From positions 62,001 to 126,000 of the forward strand of contig NZ_JANKHH010000004.1 in NCBI RefSeq assembly GCF_024626475.1: a DNA stretch of 64,000 nucleotides, in the 5' to 3' direction. Origin of the DNA: Parerythrobacter lacustris. GTDB taxonomy: Bacteria; Pseudomonadota; Alphaproteobacteria; Sphingomonadales; Sphingomonadaceae. The position numbers and the translations under genes are program-made. This document shows positions 26,178-35,465 of this stretch, one piece after another. The first letter of the stretch is position 1. Every line of letters starts with the position of its first letter. The notes under the pieces were generated by a model. It was not told the DNA's origin. It ran no database searches and saw nothing but the letters and a program-made list of their open reading frames with translations.

Positions 26178-26822
26178 ATGCCGAAGTACCGTTCCACCGT
26201 CCTCCTCGCGAGCAGCGCGATCGCCGCGCTTGCATTGCAGGGCTGCGCCACATCCAGCGGCCCCGAACTGCCGCCGGCCAATGTCGTGCCGCTGCAGGAA
26301 GGGCCGGGCGAGGAATACATCATCGGCCCGATGGACGAGCTGACGATCCACGTCTGGCGCAACCCTGAACTCGGCGCCGAGAAGATCCAGGTCCGCCCCG
26401 ACGGGCGCATCACCACGCCGCTGGTGACCGACCTGCCGGCGGCGGGCAAGACCCCGACCATGCTGGCGCAGGATATCCGCCTGCAGCTCTCGCAATATAT
26501 CGAGGAGCCGCTGGTTTCGGTGATCGTCAACCAGGCGAACAGCACCTTTGGCCAGCAGATCCGGATCATCGGCGCGACCGAGAAGCCCGCTTCGATGCCC
26601 TATCGTGCGAACATGACCGTGCTCGACGCGATGATCGCAGTCGGCGGGCTCAGTGAATTCGCGGCTGGCAACCGGGCCAAGCTGATCCGCTTCGACAAGC
26701 AGAAGGGCCGGCAGGTCGAATACAGCCTGCGGCTCGGCGACCTGCTCAAGAAGGGCGAAAGCCGCGCCAACGTCCTGCTGATGCCGGGCGACGTGATCAT
26801 CATCCCGGAAAGCATGTTCTGA
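26178..26822 (+). CDS. XrtA-system polysaccharide export lipoprotein (Wza-like)
   Basis: A 214-residue outer-membrane polysaccharide export protein. Signal peptide with lipobox LALQGC (cysteine near residue 21). The export domain starts YIIGPMDELTIHVWRNPEL near 49-67, continues VRPDGRITTPLV near 74, and SLBB-like repeats follow (IRIIGATEKPAS near 134, LLMPGDVIIIPE at the end). Predicted to form the outer-membrane pore for the exopolysaccharide. The ATG at 26178 gives a proper signal peptide. First gene of the long plus-strand operon. Confidence 0.94.
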   Translation: MPKYRSTVLLASSAIAALALQGCATSSGPELPPANVVPLQEGPGEEYIIGPMDELTIHVWRNPELGAEKIQVRPDGRITTPLVTDLPAAGKTPTMLAQDIRLQLSQYIEEPLVSVIVNQANSTFGQQIRIIGATEKPASMPYRANMTVLDAMIAVGGLSEFAAGNRAKLIRFDKQKGRQVEYSLRLGDLLKKGESRANVLLMPGDVIIIPESMF

Positions 26823-26838
26823 GAAGGCGGCCGAGAGA

Positions 26839-28362
26839 ATGAACGAAGTCTTCGAAGATCTGCGGACAGCGGTCTATTCGGTCTGGCGGCGACGCTGGCT
26901 GGCGCTGTGCGTGGCCTGGGGCGTGTGCGTACTGGGCTGGCTGGTGGTCGCGCTGATCCCCAACAAGTACGAATCAAACGCGCGGATCTATGTCCAGCTC
27001 GACGATGTGCTCGCCGAACAGCTCGAGATCGCGGGCGGCGCCGAGCGCGACATCACCCGCGTCCGCCAGACGCTCACCAGTTCGGTCAATCTCGAGAAGG
27101 TCATCCGCTCGACCCGGTTGGGCGAGGGGGTCGACGATCCGCGCAAGATGCAATCGGCGATCGAGAGCCTGACCAAGGCGGTCGAGATCAAGAGCGAAGA
27201 AGACAACCTGTTCGAACTCGCTGCCGAGATCGGCAAGAGCGACCTGTCCGATTCCGAGAACGCCAAGCTGGCGCAGGACGTGGTGCAAAAACTGATCGAC
27301 ATCTTCCGTGAGGAAAACATCGCCGGCAACCGCGGCGAAGTGGCCGAGACGGTGGTGTTTCTCGACAAGCAACTCGAAGACCGCAAAGAAGAACTCGAAG
27401 CCGCCGAACAGCGCCGCATCGCGTTCGAATCCGAACATCCCGATTTGATTGGCGGGGCCGACGGCGTATCCAGCCGGTTGCAGACGATCCGTTCCGAGCT
27501 GCGCGATGTCGAGGCCGACCTTGCCGCCGCTTCGGCAGCGCTCGCGGGGATCGACGGCCAACTCGCCGGCACCCCGCGCACTGTGGCTGGCGGCGCAGGC
27601 GACACCGGCAGCGCCCGCGCGGCACTGGGACAGGCACAGTCGAATCTCGCCGGCTTGCAAGCGCGCGGCTTGACCGACAGCCACCCCGATGTCGTCTCGG
27701 CGAAGAAGCAGGTCGATCTGCTCCGCCGTCAGGCTGCAAACGAGAATCCCAACACTACGGGTTCGCCCAATCCGGCCTACAGCGCACTGCTGTCGATCAA
27801 GTCCGAGCGGCAGGCGAACGTCCAGGCGCTATCGGCCCGCAAGGCGGCGCTCAACGCGGACCTCTCCTCCCTGATGGCCAACCAGGCCGACGAACCTGCG
27901 GTTGCCGCCGAAGCAAACCGCATCAGCCGCGACTATACCGTGCTCAAGGACAAGTATGACGAGCTGCTCAACAACCGCGAAGAAATGCGGCTGCGCGGGC
28001 AGGTCGAGAACGAGCGCAGCTCGTTCAAGTTCGAGGTGATCGACCCGCCGACCTCGCCGCGCGTCCCGTCGGCCCCGAACCGGCCGCTATTGTTGCTCGG
28101 CGTGCTGTTCGCCGGGATCGCGGCCGGCGTGGGCGCGGCCTTTGCGATCGGCCAGCTCAAGTCGACTTTCTCGACCACAGGCGGGCTCGAGCGGGCGCTC
28201 GACCTTCCGGTGCTGGGGGCGATTTCGCAGACGCTGACCGATGCCAAGCGGCAGCTCCAGCGCAAGCGGATGAAGCAGTTCTACGGTGCCTCAGCGGCGC
28301 TGGGCGGCCTCTGCGTCGCCCTGCTGGCGATCGAGTTCGTCCAGCGCGGCATGGTGGCGTGA
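26839..28362 (+). CDS. XrtA-system polysaccharide chain-length determinant (Wzz-like)
   Basis: A 507-residue inner-membrane protein. An N-terminal transmembrane helix (about 20-41, LALCVAWGVCVLGWLVVALI) is followed by YESNARIYVQLDDVLAEQL, a long periplasmic coiled coil (roughly 160-380), then SPRVPSAPNRP and a second helix near 414-436. A further hydrophobic stretch lies at about 482-500. It should set glycan length with the following tyrosine kinase, as in Wzz/Wzc pairs. It sits 16 bases after the export lipoprotein gene. Confidence 0.93.
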   Translation: MNEVFEDLRTAVYSVWRRRWLALCVAWGVCVLGWLVVALIPNKYESNARIYVQLDDVLAEQLEIAGGAERDITRVRQTLTSSVNLEKVIRSTRLGEGVDDPRKMQSAIESLTKAVEIKSEEDNLFELAAEIGKSDLSDSENAKLAQDVVQKLIDIFREENIAGNRGEVAETVVFLDKQLEDRKEELEAAEQRRIAFESEHPDLIGGADGVSSRLQTIRSELRDVEADLAAASAALAGIDGQLAGTPRTVAGGAGDTGSARAALGQAQSNLAGLQARGLTDSHPDVVSAKKQVDLLRRQAANENPNTTGSPNPAYSALLSIKSERQANVQALSARKAALNADLSSLMANQADEPAVAAEANRISRDYTVLKDKYDELLNNREEMRLRGQVENERSSFKFEVIDPPTSPRVPSAPNRPLLLLGVLFAGIAAGVGAAFAIGQLKSTFSTTGGLERALDLPVLGAISQTLTDAKRQLQRKRMKQFYGASAALGGLCVALLAIEFVQRGMVA

Positions 28363-28372
28363 GGAGCGAGAG

Positions 28373-29458
28373 ATGACCGAACATACCAAGATCCCGCTCC
28401 CCGGTGGCGAAGAGCCCAAGGAAAGCTCGCTGTTCGAACGCGCCAGCGGTGCCTTCGGCTTCGATCCGTTCAAGCCGGCCCCGATCAAGGGCAAGCTGCC
28501 CGAACCGGAAATGAAGCGCGCCAAGGTGCGGCAGAAGGTGGAGGCGCCCGAAGTCCTGGCAGTACCGGCTCAGCCACCTCACGTCCAGCCACCTCAAGCT
28601 CCGGCACCTGCAGTCCCGCAGACGCCGCTGACGACCTCCTCGCCTATCCCCGTCGCCTATGAAGCGCCGGTGCCTGCGCCCATCGCGCCGTCGGAAGTCG
28701 TCGTGCAGCAGGACGTCGGCTGCGTCGAACTGTCCGGGCCGACCTTCGATGTCGACCGCGAGCATCTGCGCGAACAGGGACTGATCGTGCCTGAGGCGAC
28801 CGCCGGTGCGCTGCGCGAGGAATTCCGTATCGTGAAACGCCAGCTGCTCGGCACCGCGAGACAGAAGGGCACTGCGCTTTCGCGCCGCATCCTGGTCTCC
28901 TCGCCGCATCCGGGCGAAGGCAAGACCTTCTGCGCGTCAAACCTCGCGATTTCGATGGCGTGCGAGCGTGACGGCGAGGTGCTGCTGGTCGATGCCGATT
29001 TCGCCAAGCCGTCGATTCTCTCGACCTTCGGCCTGCCCAAGGGGCCGGGCCTCATGGACTGCCTGGCCGACGAATCGATCAAGCCGGAAGATCTGGTGCT
29101 CGGGACCGATATTCCGGGGCTGTGGATCCTGCCCGCCGGCAACCAGACCAATACCGACAGCGAATACCTTTCGAGCGAACGCACCGCCGAGGTGCTCGAC
29201 CGGCTGACGATGGGTGCGCCGCACCGGATGGTGATCTTCGATTCGCCGCCGGCACTCGCTGCCTCGCCGGCGGCAGAACTGGCTAAGCATGTCGGGCAGA
29301 CGGTGCTCGTCGCGCGCGCCGATGTAACCGGGCGCAATGCGCTCGAGGATGCCTATCGCCTGCTTTCCGGCTGCAGCGACGTGAAGCTGCTGCTCAACGC
29401 GACCCAGTTCAGCCCGAGCGGGCGGAACTTCGGGTCTTACTACGGTTACGGGGAGTAA
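28373..29458 (+). CDS. XrtA-associated tyrosine autokinase (BY-kinase, CpsD/CapB-like)
   Basis: A 361-residue cytoplasmic kinase. After a Pro-rich linker (about 65-95) the kinase domain starts near 135. Walker A is SSPHPGEGKTF with Lys184; Walker A' is VLLVDADFAKPS near 205; Walker B is MVIFDSPPALA near 287. The C-terminal tail contains tyrosines (GSYYGYGE) that are the usual autophosphorylation sites. It pairs with the upstream chain-length protein to control export. The ATG at 28373 follows GAGGAGCGAGAG. Confidence 0.94.
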   Translation: MTEHTKIPLPGGEEPKESSLFERASGAFGFDPFKPAPIKGKLPEPEMKRAKVRQKVEAPEVLAVPAQPPHVQPPQAPAPAVPQTPLTTSSPIPVAYEAPVPAPIAPSEVVVQQDVGCVELSGPTFDVDREHLREQGLIVPEATAGALREEFRIVKRQLLGTARQKGTALSRRILVSSPHPGEGKTFCASNLAISMACERDGEVLLVDADFAKPSILSTFGLPKGPGLMDCLADESIKPEDLVLGTDIPGLWILPAGNQTNTDSEYLSSERTAEVLDRLTMGAPHRMVIFDSPPALAASPAAELAKHVGQTVLVARADVTGRNALEDAYRLLSGCSDVKLLLNATQFSPSGRNFGSYYGYGE

Positions 29459-29464
29459 CCCGCT

Positions 29465-31093
29465 ATGACGCGTCTCATCCTTCTTGCCGGCAGCGCGGTT
29501 TCCGTGCTGGCCCTTGTAACCCCTGCCGTAGCGCAGGAGAGCGAAGAGGGCCGCTCGCAGCGGACCACTGTTCAGCCCTATATCGAAGTGAGCCAGATCG
29601 GCGTGGTCACCCTCTCGCCCGACGAGGATGCGGTGACCTACACTCAGGCCGCGGTCGGGGTCGATGCGCAGGTCAACGGGCGCAACACCGGCGGCTCGCT
29701 GTCGATCCGCTACGAATACAACAAGAGTTATGACGACGACACGCCCGACAGCGACACCGTAAGCGGTGTGGCACGCGGTTACGCCTCGATCGTGCCGCAG
29801 GTGCTTACCGTCGACGTCGGCGGCCTTGCTGCGCGGACACGGGTCGACGGCAATGGCGGCGCGACGCTCAACCCGCTCAATGGCGAGGACAGCGAGAGCC
29901 GGATCTATTCCGCCTATGCAGGACCTACGCTCAACACACGGGCAGGCGATGTCGCCATCGCGGCGCAGTACCGCGTCGGATACACCAAGGTCGAGCAGCC
30001 GGATGCACTGGTGCTCACACCTGGCGCCGATCCGGTCGATGTGTTTGACGACAGCATCAGCCAGCGCGCCTCGGTGCATGTCGGGACCAGCCCCGGCGAG
30101 CCGCTGCCCATTGGCGTCGGCCTCGGGGCTGGCTGGGCGCAGGAAGATGTCTCCAACCTCGACCAGCGGGTGCGTGACATCTACGCGCGCGCCGATGTGA
30201 CCGTTCCGGTCTCGCATTCGGTCGCGCTGGTGGGCGGGATCGGCTACGAGGATGTCGTGGTTTCCAGCCGCGATGCGTTGCTCGACACCAACGGCCAACC
30301 GGTCATCGGCAACGATGGCCGTCTGGTGACCGACAAAAGCCAGCCACGCCAGATCGCGTTCGAGGCTGATGGCCTGATCTGGGATGCCGGGGTCGTCTGG
30401 CGGCCGAGCAGCCGCACTGCGTTCGAGGCGCACTACGGTCGCCGCTACGATTCGGACACCTACCATGGCAGCTTCGCCTGGGCGCCGAGCAGCCGCAGCT
30501 CGCTCAACGTGTCGGTCTACGATTCGGTTTCGGGCTTCGGCGGGCAGCTCAACACCGCGCTCGCCAACCTGCCGACCGAATTCAACGTCGCACGCAATTC
30601 GCTGACCGGCGATCTCGGCGGCTGTGTCGCCAGCGTCGAAGGCAGCCAGTGCCTCACCGGCGCGCTCGGTTCGGTCCGCTCGTCGGTGTTCCGCTCGCGC
30701 GGGGTTTCGGCCAGCTACACCACTGCAATCGGCCGGATGACGGCGGGAATCGGCGCGGGTTACGACCGGCGCAAGTTCCTCGCACCCGAAAACACCGTGC
30801 TCGCCGACGCGAACGGCGTGGTCGACGAAGCCTTCTACGGTTCGGTCTTCCTTTCGGGCGATCTGGGTCGCCGCGCCAATTTCAGCACCAACGCCTATGC
30901 CACCCTGTTGCAGAGCGGCTTCGACCAGCAGGGCGAAGTCCTGGCGACCGGTGCATCGGCTTCGTACAACCGGTCTTTGACCGACCGCCTGTCGCTGCGC
31001 GCGGCGGTTGCACTCGACCATATCGATAGTGACCTCGATCTCGAGGACCTGACCGCCGCATCGGGCCTGCTCGGCCTGCGCTACGGTTTCTGA
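29465..31093 (+). CDS. PEP-CTERM/XrtA-associated outer-membrane beta-barrel protein
   Basis: A 542-residue secreted protein with a signal peptide ending near PAVAQ (residue 23), rich in alternating polar/aromatic strands and ending in a terminal Phe (GLLGLRYGF), the classical outer-membrane barrel C-terminus. It matches by style and position the family of large barrels always found in XrtA loci, which may act in glycan secretion. One internal disulphide is possible (GGCVASVEGSQC near 380-391). It starts seven bases after the kinase stop. Confidence 0.88.
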   Translation: MTRLILLAGSAVSVLALVTPAVAQESEEGRSQRTTVQPYIEVSQIGVVTLSPDEDAVTYTQAAVGVDAQVNGRNTGGSLSIRYEYNKSYDDDTPDSDTVSGVARGYASIVPQVLTVDVGGLAARTRVDGNGGATLNPLNGEDSESRIYSAYAGPTLNTRAGDVAIAAQYRVGYTKVEQPDALVLTPGADPVDVFDDSISQRASVHVGTSPGEPLPIGVGLGAGWAQEDVSNLDQRVRDIYARADVTVPVSHSVALVGGIGYEDVVVSSRDALLDTNGQPVIGNDGRLVTDKSQPRQIAFEADGLIWDAGVVWRPSSRTAFEAHYGRRYDSDTYHGSFAWAPSSRSSLNVSVYDSVSGFGGQLNTALANLPTEFNVARNSLTGDLGGCVASVEGSQCLTGALGSVRSSVFRSRGVSASYTTAIGRMTAGIGAGYDRRKFLAPENTVLADANGVVDEAFYGSVFLSGDLGRRANFSTNAYATLLQSGFDQQGEVLATGASASYNRSLTDRLSLRAAVALDHIDSDLDLEDLTAASGLLGLRYGF

Positions 31094-31110
31094 CGCTGGG
31101 GGACGTAACA

Positions 31111-32256
31111 ATGTTCGACGATTTCTATGGGCTTACGGGGCGTCCGTTCCAGCTGACCCCCGACCCGAATTTCTATTTCGAGAGCACGACGCACCGCAAG
31201 GCGCTGTCGTACCTCGGCTATGGCCTCGCGCAGGCGGAAGGCTTCATCGTCATCACCGGCGAAATCGGCTCGGGTAAGTCGACTCTGGTCGCGCATCTGA
31301 TGCAGAAGATCGACCGCGAGCAAATGACCGTGGGCCAGGTGGTGACCAGCAACCTCGATGGCGAGGAACTGGTGCATGTCGCGGCGCAGAGCTTCGGGCT
31401 CGACGTCGAAGGCCACGACAAGGCAGCTGCGCTCGGTGCGATCGAGAGCTTCCTCCACGACGAAGCGCGCGCGGGCCGCCGCTGCCTGCTGGTGGTCGAC
31501 GAATCGCAGAACCTGTCGGTCGAGGCGCTCGAAGAGCTGCGCATGCTGTCAAACTTCCAGCTCGGCGCGCATCCGCTGCTCCAGCTGCTGCTACTCGGCC
31601 AGCCCGAATTCAAACAGGTCCTCGCGCAGCATGGCGAGCTCGAGCAGCTACGCCAGCGGGTGATCGCGGCGCATCATCTCGAAGCGATGGAGCCGGGTGA
31701 AATCGAGCCCTACATCAAGCACCGCCTCGAATGCGTCGGCTGGCAGGGCAACCCCGATTTCGACCAGCGCGTATTCGCCGAACTCTACACCGCGACCGGC
31801 GGTATCCCGCGCAAGGTCAACCAGGTGGTGACCCGCCTGCTGCTGCTCGGCGCGGTCGAGCAGCGTTCGCGGATCGACAACGCCATGCTGAGTTCCGTCC
31901 TGTCAGAAATGCAGCACGACAACGCTTTCCCCGAAGCCGCGCCCAAGCCGATGGAAAAGCTCTCGCCGGCTCCCCCGCCAGGCCCGGTCAAGCACGTTGC
32001 CTACCCGCAGCCAGCGCCTCCCGTGCGGGTCGAGGCCCTGCTGGCAGAGCGTGACGCACAGATCTCGGAATTGCAGCAGGCGGTCGTCGAGCTGGCCGAA
32101 AGCGTCGAGAACGGCAGCGGAAGCGGATCGGACGAGATCAAGCACCGGATCGATGCGCTCGAACAACGGCTCGAAGAGCAGGAGCGCATGGTGCGCCACG
32201 TCCTGACCATGATGATCGAATGGATGGAAAGCAGCCAGTCGCGCGCTGCTGCCTGA
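31111..32256 (+). CDS. XrtA-associated AAA ATPase (ExeA-like)
   Basis: A 381-residue ATPase beginning MFDDFYGLTGRPFQLTPDP, the ExeA-type leader. Walker A is GEIGSGKST with Lys56, Walker B is CLLVVDESQNLS near 128, sensor region LLLLGQPEF near 157, and ATGGIPRKVNQ near 228. The C-terminal 100 residues have a Pro-rich linker and a coiled coil (QISELQQAVVELAESV). Probably energises or regulates assembly at the inner membrane; the partner is unknown. Confidence 0.93.
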   Translation: MFDDFYGLTGRPFQLTPDPNFYFESTTHRKALSYLGYGLAQAEGFIVITGEIGSGKSTLVAHLMQKIDREQMTVGQVVTSNLDGEELVHVAAQSFGLDVEGHDKAAALGAIESFLHDEARAGRRCLLVVDESQNLSVEALEELRMLSNFQLGAHPLLQLLLLGQPEFKQVLAQHGELEQLRQRVIAAHHLEAMEPGEIEPYIKHRLECVGWQGNPDFDQRVFAELYTATGGIPRKVNQVVTRLLLLGAVEQRSRIDNAMLSSVLSEMQHDNAFPEAAPKPMEKLSPAPPPGPVKHVAYPQPAPPVRVEALLAERDAQISELQQAVVELAESVENGSGSGSDEIKHRIDALEQRLEEQERMVRHVLTMMIEWMESSQSRAAA

Positions 32257-32269
32257 GGAGTTCCGACCG

Positions 32270-33172
32270 ATGAAACATGCGCCGATCGAGGCTGCTCCGG
32301 TCGTCAATGGCCCGATCGTCAACGGCCTGTCGGTCGATGTCGAGGACTGGTTCCAGGTCGGTGCGTTCGAGAACGTCATCGGGCGCGGCGACTGGGACAG
32401 CCTGTCGCTGCGCGTCGAGGACAACGTGCTGCGCATCCTCGACCTGTTCGACGAGGCGGAAGTCAAGGCGACTTTCTTCACTCTCGGCTGGGTGGCGAAG
32501 CGCCATGGCGCGCTTATGCGGCGGATCGTGGAAGCGGGGCATGAACTGGCCAGCCACGGTTACGATCATGCGCGGGTCTTCACCTTCGACCGGAAGGAAT
32601 TCGCCGAAGATATCCGCAAGGCGCGGACTATCCTCGAGGATGCTTCGGGTGCGAAGGTGATCGGCTATCGCGCACCGAGCTTCTCGTTCGACCAGCGCAC
32701 CCCATGGGCCTATATGGAACTCGCCGAGCAGGGCTACGCCTATTCTTCCAGCGTCGCACCGGTGGCGCATGACCATTATGGTTGGAAGGAAGCTCCGCGC
32801 TTCGCGTTCAAACCGCTGCCGTGGTCCGATCTGGTCGAAATCCCGGTCACCACAGCGATTCTCGGCGGCAAGCGGGTCGCGGCGGGGGGCGGGGGCTTCT
32901 TCCGCGTGCTGCCCTACGGCTTCTCGCGCTGGGCGATCCGGCAGGTCAACCGCCGAGATGCCCGGCCGGCAGTGTTCTATTTCCACCCGTGGGAGATCGA
33001 TCCCGACCAGCCGCGCGTCCCCAATGCGCCGATCAAGTCGCGGCTGCGGCACTATACCAATCTCGACCGGATGGCCCCCAAGTTGCGCGAACTGGTGCAC
33101 GAATTCGCCTGGGGGCGAATGGACGTGCTGGCGCACCGTGAGGCGGCCATCGCGGAAGAGCTGGCGGCGTGA
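32270..33172 (+). CDS. XrtA-system polysaccharide deacetylase (DUF3473-containing)
   Basis: A 300-residue NodB-type deacetylase. Metal and catalytic motifs: LSVDVEDWFQ near 20-29 (Asp), ATFFTLGWVAKRH near 67, LASHGYDHARVF near 92 (two His), and YRAPSFSF near 132. The C-terminal DUF3473 part has FYFHPWEIDPDQP near 240. It should remove acetyl groups from the exopolysaccharide. No signal peptide is visible, so it acts in the cytoplasm or at the membrane. It overlaps the FemAB gene by four bases. Confidence 0.94.
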   Translation: MKHAPIEAAPVVNGPIVNGLSVDVEDWFQVGAFENVIGRGDWDSLSLRVEDNVLRILDLFDEAEVKATFFTLGWVAKRHGALMRRIVEAGHELASHGYDHARVFTFDRKEFAEDIRKARTILEDASGAKVIGYRAPSFSFDQRTPWAYMELAEQGYAYSSSVAPVAHDHYGWKEAPRFAFKPLPWSDLVEIPVTTAILGGKRVAAGGGGFFRVLPYGFSRWAIRQVNRRDARPAVFYFHPWEIDPDQPRVPNAPIKSRLRHYTNLDRMAPKLRELVHEFAWGRMDVLAHREAAIAEELAA

Positions 33173-34233
33173 ATGCGCCTTTTCCCCTGGCCATGGAGAC
33201 GGTGAGCCTCGTCGACCTGCGCGATCCCGGTGAGGTTGCGCGGATCGAAGGCTTCGTCGCCGAACACAGGGGGAGCCTGTTTCATCGCCCGGCATGGCTG
33301 CACGCGGTCGAACAGGGGACGGGGCAGCGCGCGTTGGGGCTGGTTGCCGAGAAATGCGGATCGCTCACCGGCTGGTTACCCTTGACCGATGTCCACTCCC
33401 CGCTGTTCGGGCGGGCGCTGGTTTCTAGCGGTTTTGCCGTTGGCGGCGGGCCGCTGGCTGAGCGCGAGAGCACCGCAAAACAGCTCTGCCGCTCGGCACA
33501 GGAAATGGCTGTTCGCCTCTCCTGCTCGGGGATCGAACTTCGCTCGGGCGGCGCTCCGGCGGACTGGGAAAGCTGGGATCACACCCACTGCGGTTTCGAG
33601 CGGGCGCTCGCCGACACCGACGAAGCCGAACTGCTGGCGGTGCCGCGCAAGCAGCGCGCCGAAGTGCGCAAGAGCCTCGATCTCGACCTTGATGTCTCGG
33701 TCGGCAGCGGGCCACAAGATCGGGCAGCGCATTATGCGGTCTATGCCGAAAGCGTGCGCAATCTCGGTACGCCCGTTTTCCCGCGCAGCCTGTTCGATGC
33801 GATGCTCGACCGGTTCGGCGACGATGCGGACATCATGACAATCCGCCATCGCGGTGAGGCGGTGGCGAGTGTGCTTTCGTTCTACCATCGCGGCGCGGTG
33901 TTGCCGTATTGGGGCGGCGGCACCCTTGCCGCCCGCGTCCTGCGCGCCAACGAGCGGATGTATTTCGAACTCATGCTGCATGCGCGGCGCAAGGGCTGCG
34001 ATAGCTTCGACTTCGGACGCTCGAAAACCGGTAGCGGACCTTACAGTTACAAGAAGAACTGGGGTTTCGAGCCCCAACCGCTGAGCTACGCGCGCTGGAC
34101 CGCGCCGGGCGCGACGCCGCGCGACATCGATCCGACCAGCGACGCCTATTCGACAAAGATCGCACTGTGGAAGCGGTTGCCGCTTGCCGTCGCGAATGCT
34201 GTGGGTCCGCATATCGCCAAAGGACTGGCGTGA
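33169..34233 (+). CDS. XrtA/PEP-CTERM system FemAB-family protein
   Basis: A 354-residue double-GNAT-fold protein of the FemAB class. Landmarks: EHRGSLFHRPAWLHAVEQ near 29-46, LPRKQRAEVRK-like segment (VPRKQRAEVRKSL) near 158, NLGTPVFPRSLFDAML near 198, and SFDFGRSKTGSGPYSYKKNWGFEP near 283. Presumed to transfer an aminoacyl or acyl group, perhaps onto the glycan precursor. It starts with GTG in a GTGA overlap with the deacetylase stop and ends in a TGATG overlap with the glycosyltransferase. Confidence 0.92.
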   Translation: MNAPFPLAMETVSLVDLRDPGEVARIEGFVAEHRGSLFHRPAWLHAVEQGTGQRALGLVAEKCGSLTGWLPLTDVHSPLFGRALVSSGFAVGGGPLAERESTAKQLCRSAQEMAVRLSCSGIELRSGGAPADWESWDHTHCGFERALADTDEAELLAVPRKQRAEVRKSLDLDLDVSVGSGPQDRAAHYAVYAESVRNLGTPVFPRSLFDAMLDRFGDDADIMTIRHRGEAVASVLSFYHRGAVLPYWGGGTLAARVLRANERMYFELMLHARRKGCDSFDFGRSKTGSGPYSYKKNWGFEPQPLSYARWTAPGATPRDIDPTSDAYSTKIALWKRLPLAVANAVGPHIAKGLA

Positions 34234-35465
34234 TGGGCGAAATCCTGTTCCTCGCGCACCGGATCCCGTTTCCGCCAGATCGCGGCGACAAGATCCGTTC
34301 GCACCACCTGCTGAGGGCGCTAGCAGCCATCGCGCCGGTCCATGTCGCGACCTTTGGCGAAACCGATGCCGACATGCTGGCTGAACTTGAGCTGGCGGCG
34401 GTCGCTGCATCGCACCGGCTGGTCCGCCGCACCAAGCCGCTGAACCGGGCAGGGATCGAGGCGCTGCTCTTCGCCAAGCCGGTCAGTCTTACGGCGTTCG
34501 ACCATCAGGACCTGCGCACATGGATCGCGCGAGTGCTTTCCGAACGGCCGATCGACACGATCTTCGTCTTTTCCGGCCAGATGGGCCAGTACATTCCGCC
34601 GGACTTCGCCGGGCGCGTGGTGGTCGATCTATGCGACGTCGATTCCGCCAAGTTCGAAGCCTATGCGGAAAAAGGTCACCCGCCGCGTTCGATCATCGAC
34701 CGGCGCGAAGGAAAACTGCTGGCGAAGGAAGAATCCTGCCTGGCCGCGCGCGCCGAACGGGTGTTGCTCGTCAGCGCGAACGAAGCCGCATTGTTCCGGG
34801 GCCGGATCGCTGCACCGATGCAAGGCAAGGTAGCGGCGCTGCGCAACGGGATCGACGCAAGGTTCTTCGACCCGGAAAAGGCGGGCGGGGAGTCACCCTT
34901 TGATGGGCAAGTGGGGCCGCATTTGGTCTTTACAGGCCAGATGGATTACCCGCCCAACATCGCGGCGGTCACGCGGGTTGCCCGCTCAATTCTTCCGGAA
35001 ATCCGCAAGACCCATCCCGACGCCCGTTTCCACATCGTCGGCCGCGCGCCGACCGAGCAGGTCCGGCGGCTCGGGCAGATCTCCGGAGTCGAGGTGTGGG
35101 GCGAAGTGCCCGATGTGCGGCCCTATCTCGCCCATTGCGACGTAGTCCTTGCGCCGCTCATGATCGCGCGCGGGATCCAGAACAAGGTGCTCGAGGCGAT
35201 GGCGATGGCGCGGCCGGTCGTCCTGTCGCCCGAGGCCGCCAACGGCATTGATGGCGGGGACGGCGAGCATTTCCTCGTGGGCCGCGACGATGCCGCGCTG
35301 ACCGGCCACATTCTTGATCTGTTGGCCGATCCCCAACGGGCAGGCGCAATTGGCCTTGCAGCACGCGAGTACGTGGTCGCCCACCAGAGCTGGGAAGCGA
35401 TGCTGAAGGGCATGGCCGCGATCGTCGGGCGTGAACCGGAAAACGAGGCACGCCGTGTCGCCTGA
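34233..35465 (+). CDS. XrtA-system glycosyltransferase (GT4-like)
   Basis: A 410-residue glycosyltransferase: N-terminal FLAHRIPFPPDRGDKIRSHH near 5-24 is the family signature; the Rossmann C-terminal half has LVFTGQMDYPPNI near 231, HIVGRAPT near 269 and APLMIARGIQNKVLEAMAMARPVV near 308, the donor-binding region. Expected to add a sugar to the repeat unit on the cytoplasmic face. Start overlaps the FemAB stop; the end overlaps the exosortase start by 11 bases. Confidence 0.93.
   Translation: MGEILFLAHRIPFPPDRGDKIRSHHLLRALAAIAPVHVATFGETDADMLAELELAAVAASHRLVRRTKPLNRAGIEALLFAKPVSLTAFDHQDLRTWIARVLSERPIDTIFVFSGQMGQYIPPDFAGRVVVDLCDVDSAKFEAYAEKGHPPRSIIDRREGKLLAKEESCLAARAERVLLVSANEAALFRGRIAAPMQGKVAALRNGIDARFFDPEKAGGESPFDGQVGPHLVFTGQMDYPPNIAAVTRVARSILPEIRKTHPDARFHIVGRAPTEQVRRLGQISGVEVWGEVPDVRPYLAHCDVVLAPLMIARGIQNKVLEAMAMARPVVLSPEAANGIDGGDGEHFLVGRDDAALTGHILDLLADPQRAGAIGLAAREYVVAHQSWEAMLKGMAAIVGREPENEARRVA

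Noticed and set aside
28937-31111. 724-codon minus-strand frame opposite the kinase and outer-membrane barrel
   Set aside because: Mirror of two well-supported genes; no motif.
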